64,000 nt of DNA from Blastobasis lacticolella. Taxonomy: Eukaryota; Arthropoda; Insecta; Lepidoptera; Blastobasidae. How positions within the stretch are numbered: the first letter of the stretch is position 1; each line of letters starts with the position of its first letter. Below are positions 22,406-32,683 of the stretch, piece by piece. The position numbers and the translations under genes are program-made. The stretch covers positions 17,397,349-17,461,348 of the forward strand of contig LR990058.1 in NCBI GenBank assembly GCA_905147135.1. Direction: 5' to 3'. The notes beneath the pieces were generated by a model that did not search any database, was not told where the DNA came from, and was given only the letters and a program-made list of their open reading frames with translations.

Positions 22406-22789
22406 AGGTAATCCGATATAACTCTTTGTCTTAATTTCAAGATAGATAGCGCTAAAATATAAGCGCAATATTAACAATATGCTAATTATAAAGGTTTTTG
22501 ACTAATCAAGGAACACATCCTTATTTTTTTTAAGAAAAGCACTAAAAAACTTTCGTTAAACATACGTTCGCCATTAAGCGGCTCCGGTGCCCGAGCAAAA
22601 CGGATCTAAATTCGTCATCATTCGGCTACTCTCGGAACATGCACCCGTCGGCACTACTTATTGACATGGCAGCGTACGAGCGCTCACCTGTTTTAGGCCA
22701 CCTTCCCCTACATAGGTTATTAACCTATAGGATCCCTTTTTGCGCACCATTGAATACATTTACCTACTCATAATATAATACAATTAGGT

Positions 22790-24065
22790 AAGAGAGTCCG
22801 GGAGAGTTTATCAGGTAGGAGATATTAGCCACAGCAAAATGTTTGTGGCACTATGTTTTGCGACATTGGTGTACTTATTAAATTACTCTTGACATTATTC
22901 CATTCTGCAGTTAGGTTCAGAAATGCGAAGTGGTAAAGTGTTATTGCATCCATCCAATAAGAAACTTTTTTCAATTTAAGACATTTAGTTTATGTTGTTT
23001 TGTATATAGACTCAAACAAGTAACCAATATCAATGGCAAACCTTAGTAACACTTACGGTAATACGCTTTTATGGAAGTTGCATAGTTTTTATAAATATTA
23101 CATAATAAACAGATAGGGGTGGGGTGGGAGACATTAGCCACGCGTGGGGAGAAGACTTTATCCGCGTAATCTCTATTGCAATTTCCATAAAAAAAGTTGT
23201 TTCTTTTTCAAATAAATAATCACGTAAAATGTCCTTCAAGTACAGGCTTATAATTCTAAGGCTGTGATTACTTATTAGGGTCATAGTAACTATGACATAA
23301 CTCAAAATATGTGTGACATCTTCTTTAACCACCTTCATTTAAATTACATGCCTCAAAGACACTCGAAGTTTATAATATTTTTATTGTGTTTTGTAATACT
23401 AAGTGCCCTATCATGTTATAATATTTTTAATGAAATTACAGTCCTTTTACTATTTTACTCATTTTTAAACCCGGGTAATGTCTCTTACGTGTATGTGTAC
23501 TTGCTCCCTACTCCCTACGAGCGTCGGTAGCCGGGCGGTTGAGTATCCGATACTAGGTTCGAATCCCGTTGCGGCCATGTACAAATTACTCTTTTTTGTG
23601 TTATGAACATTAGTTGAATTCAAACTGATGCTCTAAAGGTAAGAGAAAACATCGTGATGAAACCTGCAAAATCAGGCAACTGAATTTGTTACCATGATCC
23701 AATCTGGTCAGGTTCCTTCGTTCTCGAGAGCACAACCGGGACATTAACGCCAAGATGATTATGATTATTATAATGTCTCCCTACTTGGAGGGGTAAAGTC
23801 TCCCACCCAGGCACGAGACATTAACGAAAAATCATTTTTGGAAAATTCGATAATAACTGACAAAATATTTAAGTTATATCAAACGTAGATAGATATCATC
23901 TTAACGAGAAAATATAGCTAAATATACTATATATAGCTAGATTTAGTTATTACATAAATATATAGCTGAAGTTACAATTTACAGAAAATAGAAATATGTA
24001 TATCAGTATAAAAAAAGAGTATGAGTATTTTAGTGAAGGGCGGGTACTCTTTCCCGGACTCCTCC
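22790..24065. mobile_element. Probable third TIR element with GAGACATTAGCC repeats
   Basis: The left end AGAGAGTCCGGGAGAGTTTA (about 22791) is imperfectly inverted at the right end (TACTCTTTCCCGGACTCC, 24046-24063). Internal motif GAGACATTAGCCAC and its complement recur near 22830, 23130, 23478, 23773, 23812 and 24102. A tRNA-derived SINE (23516-23775) is nested. There is no transposase frame. TIR match is shorter than in the two upstream elements, so boundaries are tentative. Confidence 0.42.
23516..23775 (+). mobile_element. tRNA-derived SINE
   Basis: The head has a tRNA-like A-box region (GTAGCCGGGCGGTTGAGTA) and B box GGTTCGAATCCCG. The body runs through CAACTGAATTTGTTACCATG and GCACAACCGGGACATTAACG to a tail CAAGATGATTATGATTATT. 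Related copies in opposite orientation are at 5845, 24215, 53515 and 61110. Confidence 0.75.
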
Positions 24066-24214
24066 TACGGACTCAACACTCCAACGAATTAACAAAATTA
24101 CGAGACATTTAGTATGGATGTCGAATCACTAATCAGGGCTCCACGGCCAATCATGGCTTTGAGATGTGTTAAATGCGGAAATCATGTGCTATAATCTGTT
24201 TAATCCGTACTAAT

Positions 24215-24360
24215 ACACAATGATCTTGACGTCAATATCGCGGTTGACGGCGCGAGCCCAGCGTCGGCCTTGACCATTATCCAGGATTTGGCAGATCTGG
24301 TATATACAGCAGAACGACTACCATTTGACCTCTGTGACACTGTTAACAGAGGAACCTGGC
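24215..24360 (-). repeat. SINE body fragment
   Basis: GGCCTTGACCATTATCCAGG, then ATTTGGCAGATCTGG, matches the minus-oriented body of the SINE family above. The tRNA-like head is missing. Confidence 0.6.
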
Positions 24361-24399
24361 GTTAGAATCCCCCTAAATTACCAATTAGGGCAGTAAAGT

Positions 24400-24560
24400 T
24401 CTTGAGTGGCGACCACATACTGGAAGACGCAGCGTAGGTAGGCCTTCTATAAGGTGGACCGACGACCTGGTAAAGATCGCAGGTACCAGCTGGATGCGGA
24501 AGGCACTGGACCAGCAGTGGGCGTCTTCTGGCTGATATGATGATGATGAAATTACCAATA
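24400..24560 (+). pseudogene. RTE-like LINE C-terminal end
   Basis: Frames give GRRSVGRPSIRWTDDLVKIA, then GTSWMRKALDQQWASSG, ending with a GATGATGATGA tail. This is the usual C-terminus and 3' end of RTE-like LINEs in Lepidoptera. Only the last ~50 codons remain. Confidence 0.75.
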
Positions 24561-24574
24561 TATAATTCTGAATA

Positions 24575-25107
24575 ACTATTTAACAAGTTTATGAGTAGCA
24601 TAAATCTAAAAACCAGATTGTGCTTATTAGTGTTATATGTATTGAAATTCAACAATGTGATATTTCTGTTAAAAATATACACTATGAATACCACAATGTT
24701 TGAACCGGAACTGAATAGGCACTATACAAATAGTGCTAGAGTGCCACCAACTTATCTGTCTGTTCATTCGATTGCAGCGTTAGTGTGGCCAGTAGAATGA
24801 CATGTTTAAGTATTCTAGTTTGGTCTACTGATCAGAATTAGGTTGGTGTCACTGTATTTTATTTTGACTGTTTGATTATTTAGCGTTTCATATACTAGGT
24901 ATTCTATCTGAATAGAAATAGGAAAATAATCTGAATTATGTACTGTATCCAAGAAGTCCAACAATATATACCCTTTGCTTGAAGGTTCTTTATAAGCACA
25001 ATTATATATGTACTTAATACTAAAATAAATTGATGAAAAGTATATAATTATAATTTAAATTTGATAACTTCTATAACAACAATAGTTTATCCTTTATTAA
25101 TTAGTAT
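24575..25107. other. AT-rich spacer 3' of the uroporphyrinogen-III synthase gene
   Basis: No repeat recognised. A minus-strand AATAAA (plus TTTATT, 25093-25098) lies just downstream of the synthase stop codon. Confidence 0.4.
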
Positions 25108-25854
25108 TTAATTGCTGCTAGAAGTATTAAAATACTTTTTAACTGTTAGCATCACATTTTCGGCCTTTGGTTTTTCTGCAACACCAGCAACCTCAATTCC
25201 CAAACTTTGAATTTTTTTAGCGGTGGAGCGACCAATGGCAAAATGTGGTAGGAGAGATAGCTTGTTGCTGAAGGTCTGCAGCTGCCGGTGCACATACTCA
25301 CAGCCGGAAGGGCTAAAGAACACAAGTGCACAAGGTTGTTCCTCATTTACTCTCATTAAACTCTCCTGAACATTGTCATTTTCATGGGTTTCATATACTG
25401 TTTCACAATCCAACAAAATGCCCTTCGCTTCAAGAGACTGTGGTAGTATTTCAGAGCTTAAATTGCCACAAGGAAATAGAAATCTTGTCTCTGCAGAGTT
25501 TTCTTTTGCTATAATTTCTGCCAATTTTTCTGCATTACCAGCACTCATACCGATAGTGTCCAGACCAAGAAGTAGCTTACTCTTGTGGCTCGTGGTCTCT
25601 CCTACGGCATATATTTTTTTCGTGTTCCATATGACGAACTTGTCCGAGTCCCAGCACTGCGCGAGCGCGTCCACAGCGCGCGGGCTGGTCAGCACCAGCC
25701 CGGCGTAGTCGCCGCGCGCCGCCTTCGCGCGCACGCCCGCGCCAGCCGTCAGCCTGAACTGCAGCGGCTCCACGAATATCGCCTCATATGCCTCTTCATT
25801 GCAAGCGCGCCGGTACTCCTCGGAATCACTCTTGAACAACACTATTTTCTGCAT
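25108..25854 (-). CDS. Uros: Uroporphyrinogen-III synthase
   Basis: A single exon of 248 codons plus stop. It converts hydroxymethylbilane to uroporphyrinogen III, the ring-closing step of heme synthesis in the cytosol. Family features in order: N-terminal strand MQKIVLFKSD; YAGLVLTSPRAVDAL (about 60-75); IYAVGETTSHK; TIGMSAGNAEKLAEII; FLFPCGNLSSEILPQSLEAK; ALVFFSPSGCEYVHRQL; FAIGRSTAKKIQSLGIEVA; a closing AEKPKAENVMLTV. Length fits the family (about 250-265). I chose the ATG at 25854 because it starts the first conserved strand and is kept in the duplicated copy near 39.16 kb; an upstream in-frame ATG (25923) would add 23 non-conserved residues. The gene has no intron. Duplicated fragments lie at 27.5, 34.3 and 39.0 kb. 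Confidence 0.93.
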   Translation of the reverse strand: MQKIVLFKSDSEEYRRACNEEAYEAIFVEPLQFRLTAGAGVRAKAARGDYAGLVLTSPRAVDALAQCWDSDKFVIWNTKKIYAVGETTSHKSKLLLGLDTIGMSAGNAEKLAEIIAKENSAETRFLFPCGNLSSEILPQSLEAKGILLDCETVYETHENDNVQESLMRVNEEQPCALVFFSPSGCEYVHRQLQTFSNKLSLLPHFAIGRSTAKKIQSLGIEVAGVAEKPKAENVMLTVKKYFNTSSSN

Positions 25855-25989
25855 TGTAATTTTCTCTATTTGTCGTGTAAGCATCCATTGTATGGAACTA
25901 TTACCTGTGCAACATTGCTGCAATTATGCAGACGACCCTAAAAAAACGCAATAAGAATACATTTAACAATTATTTACAAAACTCGGGTT

Positions 25990-26515
25990 AGTATTGAAAC
26001 AATTTAATAAACATATATTTTTATTACAATTTCGTACCTGTGAGCGCGGTGATTTTATATTATCGTGGCAGTCACATTTTTGTTTTAAATTGTCTACAGT
26101 ACTTATAATAAATTTATTTTGATTTTATCGTAATCGTCGCTAGTTTTACAAGTATATTGGATTGTCATGTCACTGTCAAACAAATAAACAAATCAAACAT
26201 AAACCAACTACCACAGGTGAAATGTAAAGGCGGATCCATATGTTGGCCGAGTGAAGTAAAATATGAAAAAAATATGCGGGTATCAGGCTTCTACCACCAT
26301 TCTTCGTAAATACATGAATACAATAGTAAAAGTCTTCGTTCGCGTAGTTTCAATAAATGAACTCTACTACCACTACTTCTACCCATATCCTACTCCTATT
26401 TTCAGAAGGAAGGATTCTGAAGGTTGATGTGAACGGAGAGAGGGTCTTTTGTCTCTATGAGTGACCCTCAAGGGTAAATTTTAGGTAAATTTTTGTTTCT
26501 TATTGATGTAAATGA
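25990..26515. other. Upstream region of Uros
   Basis: AT-rich, with no recognised element apart from short simple sequences. The Uros promoter should lie in the first few hundred bases. No TATA box is obvious. Confidence 0.35.
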
Positions 26516-26790
26516 CTTACCGTACCGTACTAACAGATACCAACGAAATTGTTGTGTTCTCCGATGATACATCTTTAGTGTTTAAAGTTAAAAGGCAACA
26601 ATTAACTGACGACGTGAATAAGGCTATTAGACTGGCAGAATGGCAAAAGGACAGAATGTTTAAAATTGTGCTTGCCAAATTTTAGATCAGTACCAACTAA
26701 TATATACGTAGGACAAAAATTTAGACCTTGTTGATTCCACAGTATTTTTAGGTAGGTATTACTGTAGATATAAAATCATCTTGACGTTTA
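26515..26790 (+). pseudogene. LINE reverse-transcriptase fragment
   Basis: One frame reads TDTNEIVVFSDDTSLVFKVK, then DDVNKAIRLAEWQKDRMFKI. It spans the catalytic SDDTS (usual ADDTS) region of a Jockey-like RT. The next bases continue to VPTNIYVGQKF and a broken GITVD region. It is 5'- and 3'-truncated. Confidence 0.7.
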
Positions 26791-26999
26791 TTTGAAGGTA
26801 GCACGAGAGCTCGGTATAGGCGTGGTATAGGTATAGGGTGGGCCGGGTGGGCCATGCACACCCCAGGATGTATCGTATGTGCGTATGTACATAACGTATG
26901 TAACGTGCGTATGTAAGAACTTCATACAAACATAATTTAAATTAAATACAACCCAGGAATCCTCAGGGGCCAGCCCCCCCCCTGGAATATAGCCCTAGA

Positions 27000-27180
27000 T
27001 ACGATAATGGGGCTCGGGGGTTCATCTTAACCATGATTCAGGATTTGGGAGATCAGGTAATTACCGTGGAGCGACTGCCATCTGAGCTTCGTGAGGTTCT
27101 GCTATAAGAGCTCATGATAAGCCCCCTGGTCTGTCAAGCAGAGGGTCTCGGGTTCGATTCCCGGCCGAGCTGAAATTTAA
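27000..27180. repeat. SINE body fragment followed by a tRNA-like segment
   Basis: 27025-27090 matches the minus-oriented SINE body (AACCATGATTCAGGATTTGG, GGAGCGACTGCCATCTGAG). 27100-27172 has a tRNA-like end with B box GGGTTCGATTCCCGG in plus orientation. The two parts are probably separate insertions. It does not fold into a complete tRNA by eye. Confidence 0.5.
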
Positions 27181-27477
27181 ATAATGAATTTTCCAAACAT
27201 CCAAACAAGAAATAAGAATTTAGTTACAAAAAATAATATAATTACCTAAATGAAAATTTTTAATGTTCTATTATTTTATTTGAATACCGATTTTCAGTTG
27301 TCTGTTGATATTCGTGGCACTTCACTAAAGGGGCGGTACCTGTCTATGAAGTATGACATTATCAGTTGTACATTTTACCAAAAAAAAACGTGTTTTCACT
27401 TCGTAGGCGTGCGCCAAGGACCAAGAATTAGTGAGCTGTCAAAATTATCATCCTATATTAGACGAAGCATACATGTT

Positions 27478-27610
27478 ACTGTAACCTATGCAACAATGAC
27501 GACCCAGACAAAGAGGCAATTAAAATATTAAATATTAAAAATTAACAATTATGAATCTGTGGTTAATTAACTATTAGTTATGGATGAGTGGGTGCAAATG
27601 TTAGTTTAAT
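27478..27610 (-). repeat. Third copy of the Uros 5' flank
   Basis: ACCTATGCAACAATGACGAC, then AGGCAATTAAAATATT and CTGTGGTTAATTAACTATTA, match the region just upstream of the Uros pseudogene at 39205-39330 and, less fully, the functional gene at 25905-25985. No coding part of Uros is attached on its left. Confidence 0.7.
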
Positions 27611-27752
27611 TTAAACTTTAAAGCAGTCGGGGCCCCATTTTACGATTACTTAAGATTACCCATTATTATTATTATTTGTTGAGTGGGCTTTTCAAGGCTA
27701 AACGTCCTAGTATCACTGCGACCATTACTGATCTATTGTGATCGCCTCTGGC

Positions 27753-30700
27753 TTACAGTTCAGTGCTGATCCCTACAGCTTCTATGAACTGTAAAAGGCT
27801 CTTAGCACTGATATCGTGCACCTCATCCGGTAGTAGCTGGTATTTACCAAGATGGATGCTACGTTTGCGCATCAGGGCTTCGCACTTGCAAATCAGGTGA
27901 AGAGGCGATTCCTCGTCCTCCTTACAGAATCTGCAGTCCTTTGTACTGCTGATCTTCAAGTTAAACATGTGCTTGTTCAGCCCACAGTGACCAGTCAGCG
28001 CCCTTACCAGGATCCGCAACTTATTTCTACTGAGTAGTAATCGTTCTTTGGCATGTAGGCCATTGTAGGCCTTGACTAATGCTTTAGAATGGTTTAGGCC
28101 TGGCTGCATCTTCCAGTGCTCTAATGATTGCTCTTTGCAATTTGTCCGTAGGGTCAGTTTGACTAGGCTTTTTGGTATTCCACAGAATGGTTCTGGACCA
28201 TGTGTTGTGGTCACACTACCAGCCTTAGCTAGATCGTCTGCAATTTCGTTGCCGTCGATCCCTTCATGTCCTGGGACCCAACGTAAAATTACTTGGTTTT
28301 TCTCACCCAAGGAATTGAGAACATTCACACAGTTTAGCACCAATCTAGAACTCACAGAGTTTGATGATAGGGCTAATAAAGCTGCTTGACTGTCTGAGTG
28401 TATATAAATACAATGGTTCACGTAGTGCCTTTGGAGGTTAATATCAGCGCATTCCAAAATTGCGTAAACCTCGGCTTGAAAAATAGAGGCGTGCTTGCCC
28501 AGGTTCAGAAATTTCTTAACCCTAGGTCGCTCCCCATATATTCCACTCCCCACGTGATGTCCTGATTTGGATCCATCTGTGTACCAGATCAGGCTCCCTT
28601 TTTTCCAGGAAATTTGGCTTTTGAGCCACTCATCCCTGGCTGGGATCTCTACAGTGTAAAGTTTATGGTGTTCACACTTAGGAATCATGGTGTCTGTATG
28701 CATACCTAGTATTTTATTGCCCATGATCGTTTCCTGAAAAGATTTCAGAGACTGTGAGAGCCATTTCCCCTCCCCCTGGATGGTTACCCTGTGCATACTG
28801 GCCGCCGCCACCATTTGCAAATGCAGATGTAGCGGCGGAAGGTCCAGAATTGCATCCAGGGCCGCTCCCGGGGCGGTTGTCATGGCTCCTGTGACCAAAA
28901 GGCACGCCGTTCTCTGTAAGCCGCTCAGTATATTAATCACAGTCTCCTGGTTGGCTTTTGTATGCCACACTATAGAGGCATACGTAATTATGGGTCGTAC
29001 TATAGCTGTATAAAGCCACATAGAGATTTTTGGGGTCAAGCCCCAGGTTTTCCCTGCCAGTCGACTGGAAATGCCTAAGGCTATTTTAGCCTTCTGTAAA
29101 ATTGCAGTTAGATGGCTGTTCCAGGTCAGTTTTTGATCTAGTATTAAACCCAGACATTTCACTTCCTTTGAAAAGTCTACAGTTTTGCCATTTAACCGCG
29201 GTTTGACTAATCCGTCAAGTTGTCTTTTATTGGTAAATGGTACAATTACAGTTTTATCTGCATTAATAGACAGCTCATTGTCCCTGCACCAATTATCAAT
29301 AATATTCATCGCTCTTTGCATAATGTATGAAATCGTACTTTGGCAGAAGCCCCTGACAATTATCACAAGGTCATCAGCATAGCCCTGTGCATCTATCCTG
29401 AGCTCTGCCAATTTATGCAAGAGCTGATCTACCGCTAGGGTCCACAACAGTGGAGATAGGACCCCTCCTTGTGGACAGCCTCTGGTAGTAAATACTTCAA
29501 ACGAGCTTCCATGTAGGGCAACCTTCGCTTTTCGGTTTGAGAGCATTGCTTCCACCCATCTGACTGTTGTGCTGTCAATCTTCTTTTCAGTGAGTCCTTG
29601 AATTAAGGTCTTTGTTGGGGTATTGTCAAAAGCGCCCTCAATATCCAGAAACGCACAAAGTGCAATTTGTTTGTCCTCTAATTCCTTTTCGACCTTGTCT
29701 ACCAAGTTTAATAGGGCAGTTTCAGTCGACCTTCCTTTGATGTAGGCATGTTGAGTGTAATGAATAGGGTTGTCAATTGTTATTGTTTCCCTAATGTAAA
29801 TATCCAGAATTTTTTCCAAAGTCTTTAACATGAATGAACTTAGACTGATAGGCCGGAGGGATCTCGGTTGAGAATAGTCTCTCTTGCCAGCCTTTGGGAT
29901 AAAGAGGACTTTGACCTTGGCCCATTCTTCTGGAATATGTCCCCAGGCGTAACTTGCTCTGAAGATTTTTACCATGTGAGGGAGTATAATTTCTATTCCC
30001 TGCTGCAACAGTGCGGGAAAAATGCCGTCCTCTCCACATGCCTTATAGGGTTTAAAGGTTTTGACGGCCCCTCTTACCCGAGAAGGTCTAATAATGAGAG
30101 ACGCCCTCCTCCAGTCATCGACACTTGGTCGAAGTGGTTGAGCGGAGTGCACTCTCCCACCAGAAGCACCAGGAAAATGGGTCGATACCAATAAACTTAA
30201 TGTTTCTTTTTCGTCTGCTGTATAGTCCCCGTTTGGGTACCTTAGCAGTCCGATTTGGTTAGGTTTGTCTTTCGCGAGGAACTTGTGGATTCATGCACAT
30301 TGTGGTGTGTTGTCCCCTTTCGTGGGAGAGGCCCTAAGTCCTGCAGTGGACTGTTCCGGGCTGTGATGTGATGTGTGTGGTGTGTTGTTTACCCCTTCGC
30401 AGAAGTTTTTCCATGTCGCTCGCTTAGACTTCCTAATTTCATTATTGTATTCTGTTAAGGCTTTTCGATAGGCCTCCCAATCGAGGGTCCTTTTAGCCTT
30501 ATTGAACAGTTTTCGAGTTTTACTTCTGAGCCTATCCAGCTTAGAGTTCCACCACGGTACTGTTCTTTTAGACGACATTGATTTCTCAGGACAGCTATCT
30601 TCATAGGCTTTGATTAAACTATTTGAGGTAACCGCCACTGCTATGTCTAGAGTATCTTTGGTCTTGATTGTTTTAGGAACATCTTCTAGATACAACTTGA

Positions 30701-31448
30701 GTTTGTCTTTAAAAGCAGCCCAGTCAGTGATTCTAGGATTCCTAAAGTTGATTTTCTGATTTGGAAATGATCCTAACAAATCGAAACAGATATGATTGTG
30801 GTCGGACATTGATGGCTCATCGCTAACGTGCCAGTCTATGATACGTCTAGCCAGATCATTAGTTGCAATGGTTATGTCCAACACCTCTTGACGTACACGG
30901 GTTACAAAGGTCGGTTTACATCCCCTATTCACCGCATGCCAGCCATTTGTTAGTAGAAAGTCATATAATCTACTACCTCTGCTGTTGACATCTGAGCTAC
31001 CCCATACGGTGTGATGGGCGTTTGCGTCGCACCCCACGAGCAGCTGCAGCTTGTGTCGGCGGGCGTACTCCGTCACCCTCGCCAGGTCCTCAGCAGGATC
31101 CTCCTTATCGCCTGGAAGATAGGCCGAGCACACAAGAACTCTGGCCGTGCTCCCTTTGATGGCTAAAATGGCTGCTACAATGTCATCGTTACACAACTCT
31201 GCAACAGTCAATAAGTCAATGTTTTTATTAAAAACAATACAGGCTCTGGGTCTGTTGCTGCCTTTGTTAAAAATTATCTTACCGGCAGCGATGAGTCCCA
31301 GAATATTGGAATGTGACACCCAGGGCTCTTGTATGAGGGCGAGGTCTGCCCTTTCCTCGCAGAGCCATTTTTCAACCACAGCACTTGCTGCCGCAGCGTG
31401 GTGGAGATTGGCCTGCAAGAACCTCACCTTCTTTCCCTGGGTTGCCAT
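27753..31448 (-). pseudogene. LINE ORF2: endonuclease, reverse transcriptase, RNase H (one nonsense, one insertion)
   Basis: It starts with MATQGKKVRFLQANLHHAA. Endonuclease: LALIQEPWV, GCDANAHHTVWGSSD, SMSDHNHICFDL. RT: PISLSSFMLKTLEKIL, HAYIKGRSTETALLNLV, FLDIEGAFDN, RGCPQGGVLSPLLW, AQGYADDLVIIV. RNase H: LIWYTDGSKSG, FQAEVYAILE, HSDSQAALLAL, LRWVPGHEGIDGNEIADDLA. A zinc-binding-like CRFCKEDEESPLHLICKC closes the protein. The frame is unbroken from 31448 to 27753 except a TGA at 30291-30293 and a 75-base in-frame insertion (30314-30388, with 13-bp target duplication) next to it. The catalytic residues look intact. The ATG overlaps the ORF1 stop as TAATG. Confidence 0.9.
30301..30388 (+). 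mobile_element. Short LINE/SINE-tail insertion with 13-bp target duplication
   Basis: TGTGGTGTGTTGT occurs at 30301-30313 and 30376-30388. Between them are 62 bases of the family tail: CCCCTTTCGTGGGAGAGGCC, CCTGCAGTGGACTG, then GTGATGTGATG. The insertion adds 75 bases, so it keeps ORF2 in frame. Confidence 0.85.
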
Positions 31449-32683
31449 TATTTTTTGGGTTGTGCCCCGACCCCGGGCCTACCCCTTCCCTTCGGTGGAC
31501 GAGATCGTCCGCGTCCAGTCTGGACCATGCCCCGAGCCGTTCCCCGTGCAGATCCTCTACCTCCAAGAGCACCCCGCCCTCTGGCAGCAAAGTTTAGAGG
31601 AGGTCTAGTTCCCAGGTTCTGGGGTCCAGACACTCCTTGCTGCTCAGACGGCGTCGGTGTCGCGAGCACTGAAGCCTGCGTAATATTGGAGGTAGAGGTA
31701 CCTGGTTGTACAGGGTCCTCCTTGTTTTGGTCGCCCTTGCTTCTGAAGACTATGCTCCTAAAACCAAGGGCGGCCCTGCCCTGATTCCCCTTCAGAGTCT
31801 CCACAGAGGCGTCGTCCACTGCAAAGGTGGCGATTACACCCCCCTCTTCTTTCCTGCTGTGGAGAACCTTCCAGAGCTCAGTCATGAGGCCCCTGTTCTG
31901 GGTACGCAGCAGGCTTATCGCCTCGTCCAAGGACTGGGCTTCACTGCTGGGAATGAAGGTGGTGACTACCGCTGGCTTGGGCAATTCGTTCTCCTGTAAA
32001 ACCGAGAGTTTTGCTTCAGGCCATGGTTTTAAATCTGGTACCACCTTCGTAAGCCAGTCCTTGCTGTTTTCATTCTCACATACCACCAGGATCCATCCTG
32101 GTTTATGCGAGAAGGAAACGAACTTGGGCCCCTCCCCCCTACTCTCCTTATGAATAAGAAGTATAAGGGAGCGACGCACAAGCCCCACCTGTTCCTCCGT
32201 TAGTGGGAATTCGCCTCGGATTCCAACTTTGGATGACCCGGCCACTTCACTGAAGGTCGGTTTTATCCTACTCTCCAGAGTGGTCTTAGGAGTCTTCCTT
32301 AGCTGGCCCTTCGGCGATTCCTCCTCAGAGCGAGTGCGCTTTACCGCCTTCGACTCAGAGGGAACGTGAGGAATATCCTTCCAAGGTTGACGACAGAGGA
32401 CGAGTGCCTCATCGACACTTACGTCCTCCGCCCTCAACCTTTTGAAGCGCTTACGCGCTGCACCACAGAGCTTTTTACGGCCCCCTGGTTTGATGGGTTT
32501 AGAGGTCGTGTTCCCTGTTGGGTTTGGCACAATGTCACCTTCCCCAGGGTTCTCCCTCACAAACTCATCATTTTGTCTGGGCGGTGGGGAGGCCAAGAGC
32601 ACTCCCTCCTCCACAGAATCAATCTCCACCACTTCCATGGCAGAGACATCGGACTGATTATTTGAAATATTTTTTGTATCCAT
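31448..32683 (-). CDS. LINE ORF1 protein (DUF4780-like, RGG-rich C-terminus)
   Basis: 411 codons from MDTKNISNNQSDVSAMEVVE; the frame is open further upstream to 32773, and I prefer the internal ATG because the preceding residues look like untranslated sequence. Early residues are acidic/basic and low-complexity. The middle (about 165-320) has PLTEEQVGLVRRSLILLI, PGWILVVCENENSKDWL and EAISLLRTQNRGLMTELWKV. This pattern fits the DUF4780 domain of insect LINE ORF1 proteins. The C-terminus is RG-rich (RGRGALGGRGSARGTARG). No CCHC zinc knuckle is seen. Such ORF1 proteins bind element RNA. Confidence 0.8.
   Translation of the reverse strand: MDTKNISNNQSDVSAMEVVEIDSVEEGVLLASPPPRQNDEFVRENPGEGDIVPNPTGNTTSKPIKPGGRKKLCGAARKRFKRLRAEDVSVDEALVLCRQPWKDIPHVPSESKAVKRTRSEEESPKGQLRKTPKTTLESRIKPTFSEVAGSSKVGIRGEFPLTEEQVGLVRRSLILLIHKESRGEGPKFVSFSHKPGWILVVCENENSKDWLTKVVPDLKPWPEAKLSVLQENELPKPAVVTTFIPSSEAQSLDEAISLLRTQNRGLMTELWKVLHSRKEEGGVIATFAVDDASVETLKGNQGRAALGFRSIVFRSKGDQNKEDPVQPGTSTSNITQASVLATPTPSEQQGVSGPQNLGTRPPLNFAARGRGALGGRGSARGTARGMVQTGRGRSRPPKGRGRPGVGAQPKK

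Larger units (their letters stand above)
17313..22710. mobile_element. Large TIR-bounded element with AACGGGTA repeats, carrying nested LINEs
   Basis: The left end TAGGGGAAGGTGACCTAG then AACGGGTAA (17313) pairs with the right end at 22710, whose reverse complement is TAGGGGAAGGTGGCCTAA then AACAGGTGA. The interior near the left end repeats AAACGGGTA and its complement (17331, 17498, 17525, 17547). The same word recurs as ACCCGTTTTGCCC at about 19477 and 22232. No transposase frame was recognised. Most of the 5.4 kb is later insertions: a Jockey-like LINE (17770-19450), an RT remnant (19727-20275) and LINE tails (20400-22000). A target duplication is not clear; both borders carry TA-rich bases. 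Confidence 0.55.

Noticed and set aside
25855..25923. Longer N-terminus for Uros from the upstream ATG
   Set aside because: The extra 23 residues are not part of the conserved fold, and the duplicated copy near 39.17 kb preserves the ATG at the conserved start but diverges upstream.
27100..27172. Possible tRNA gene
   Set aside because: A good B box is present, but no consistent acceptor and anticodon stems can be drawn by eye; adjacent SINE body makes a SINE head more likely.
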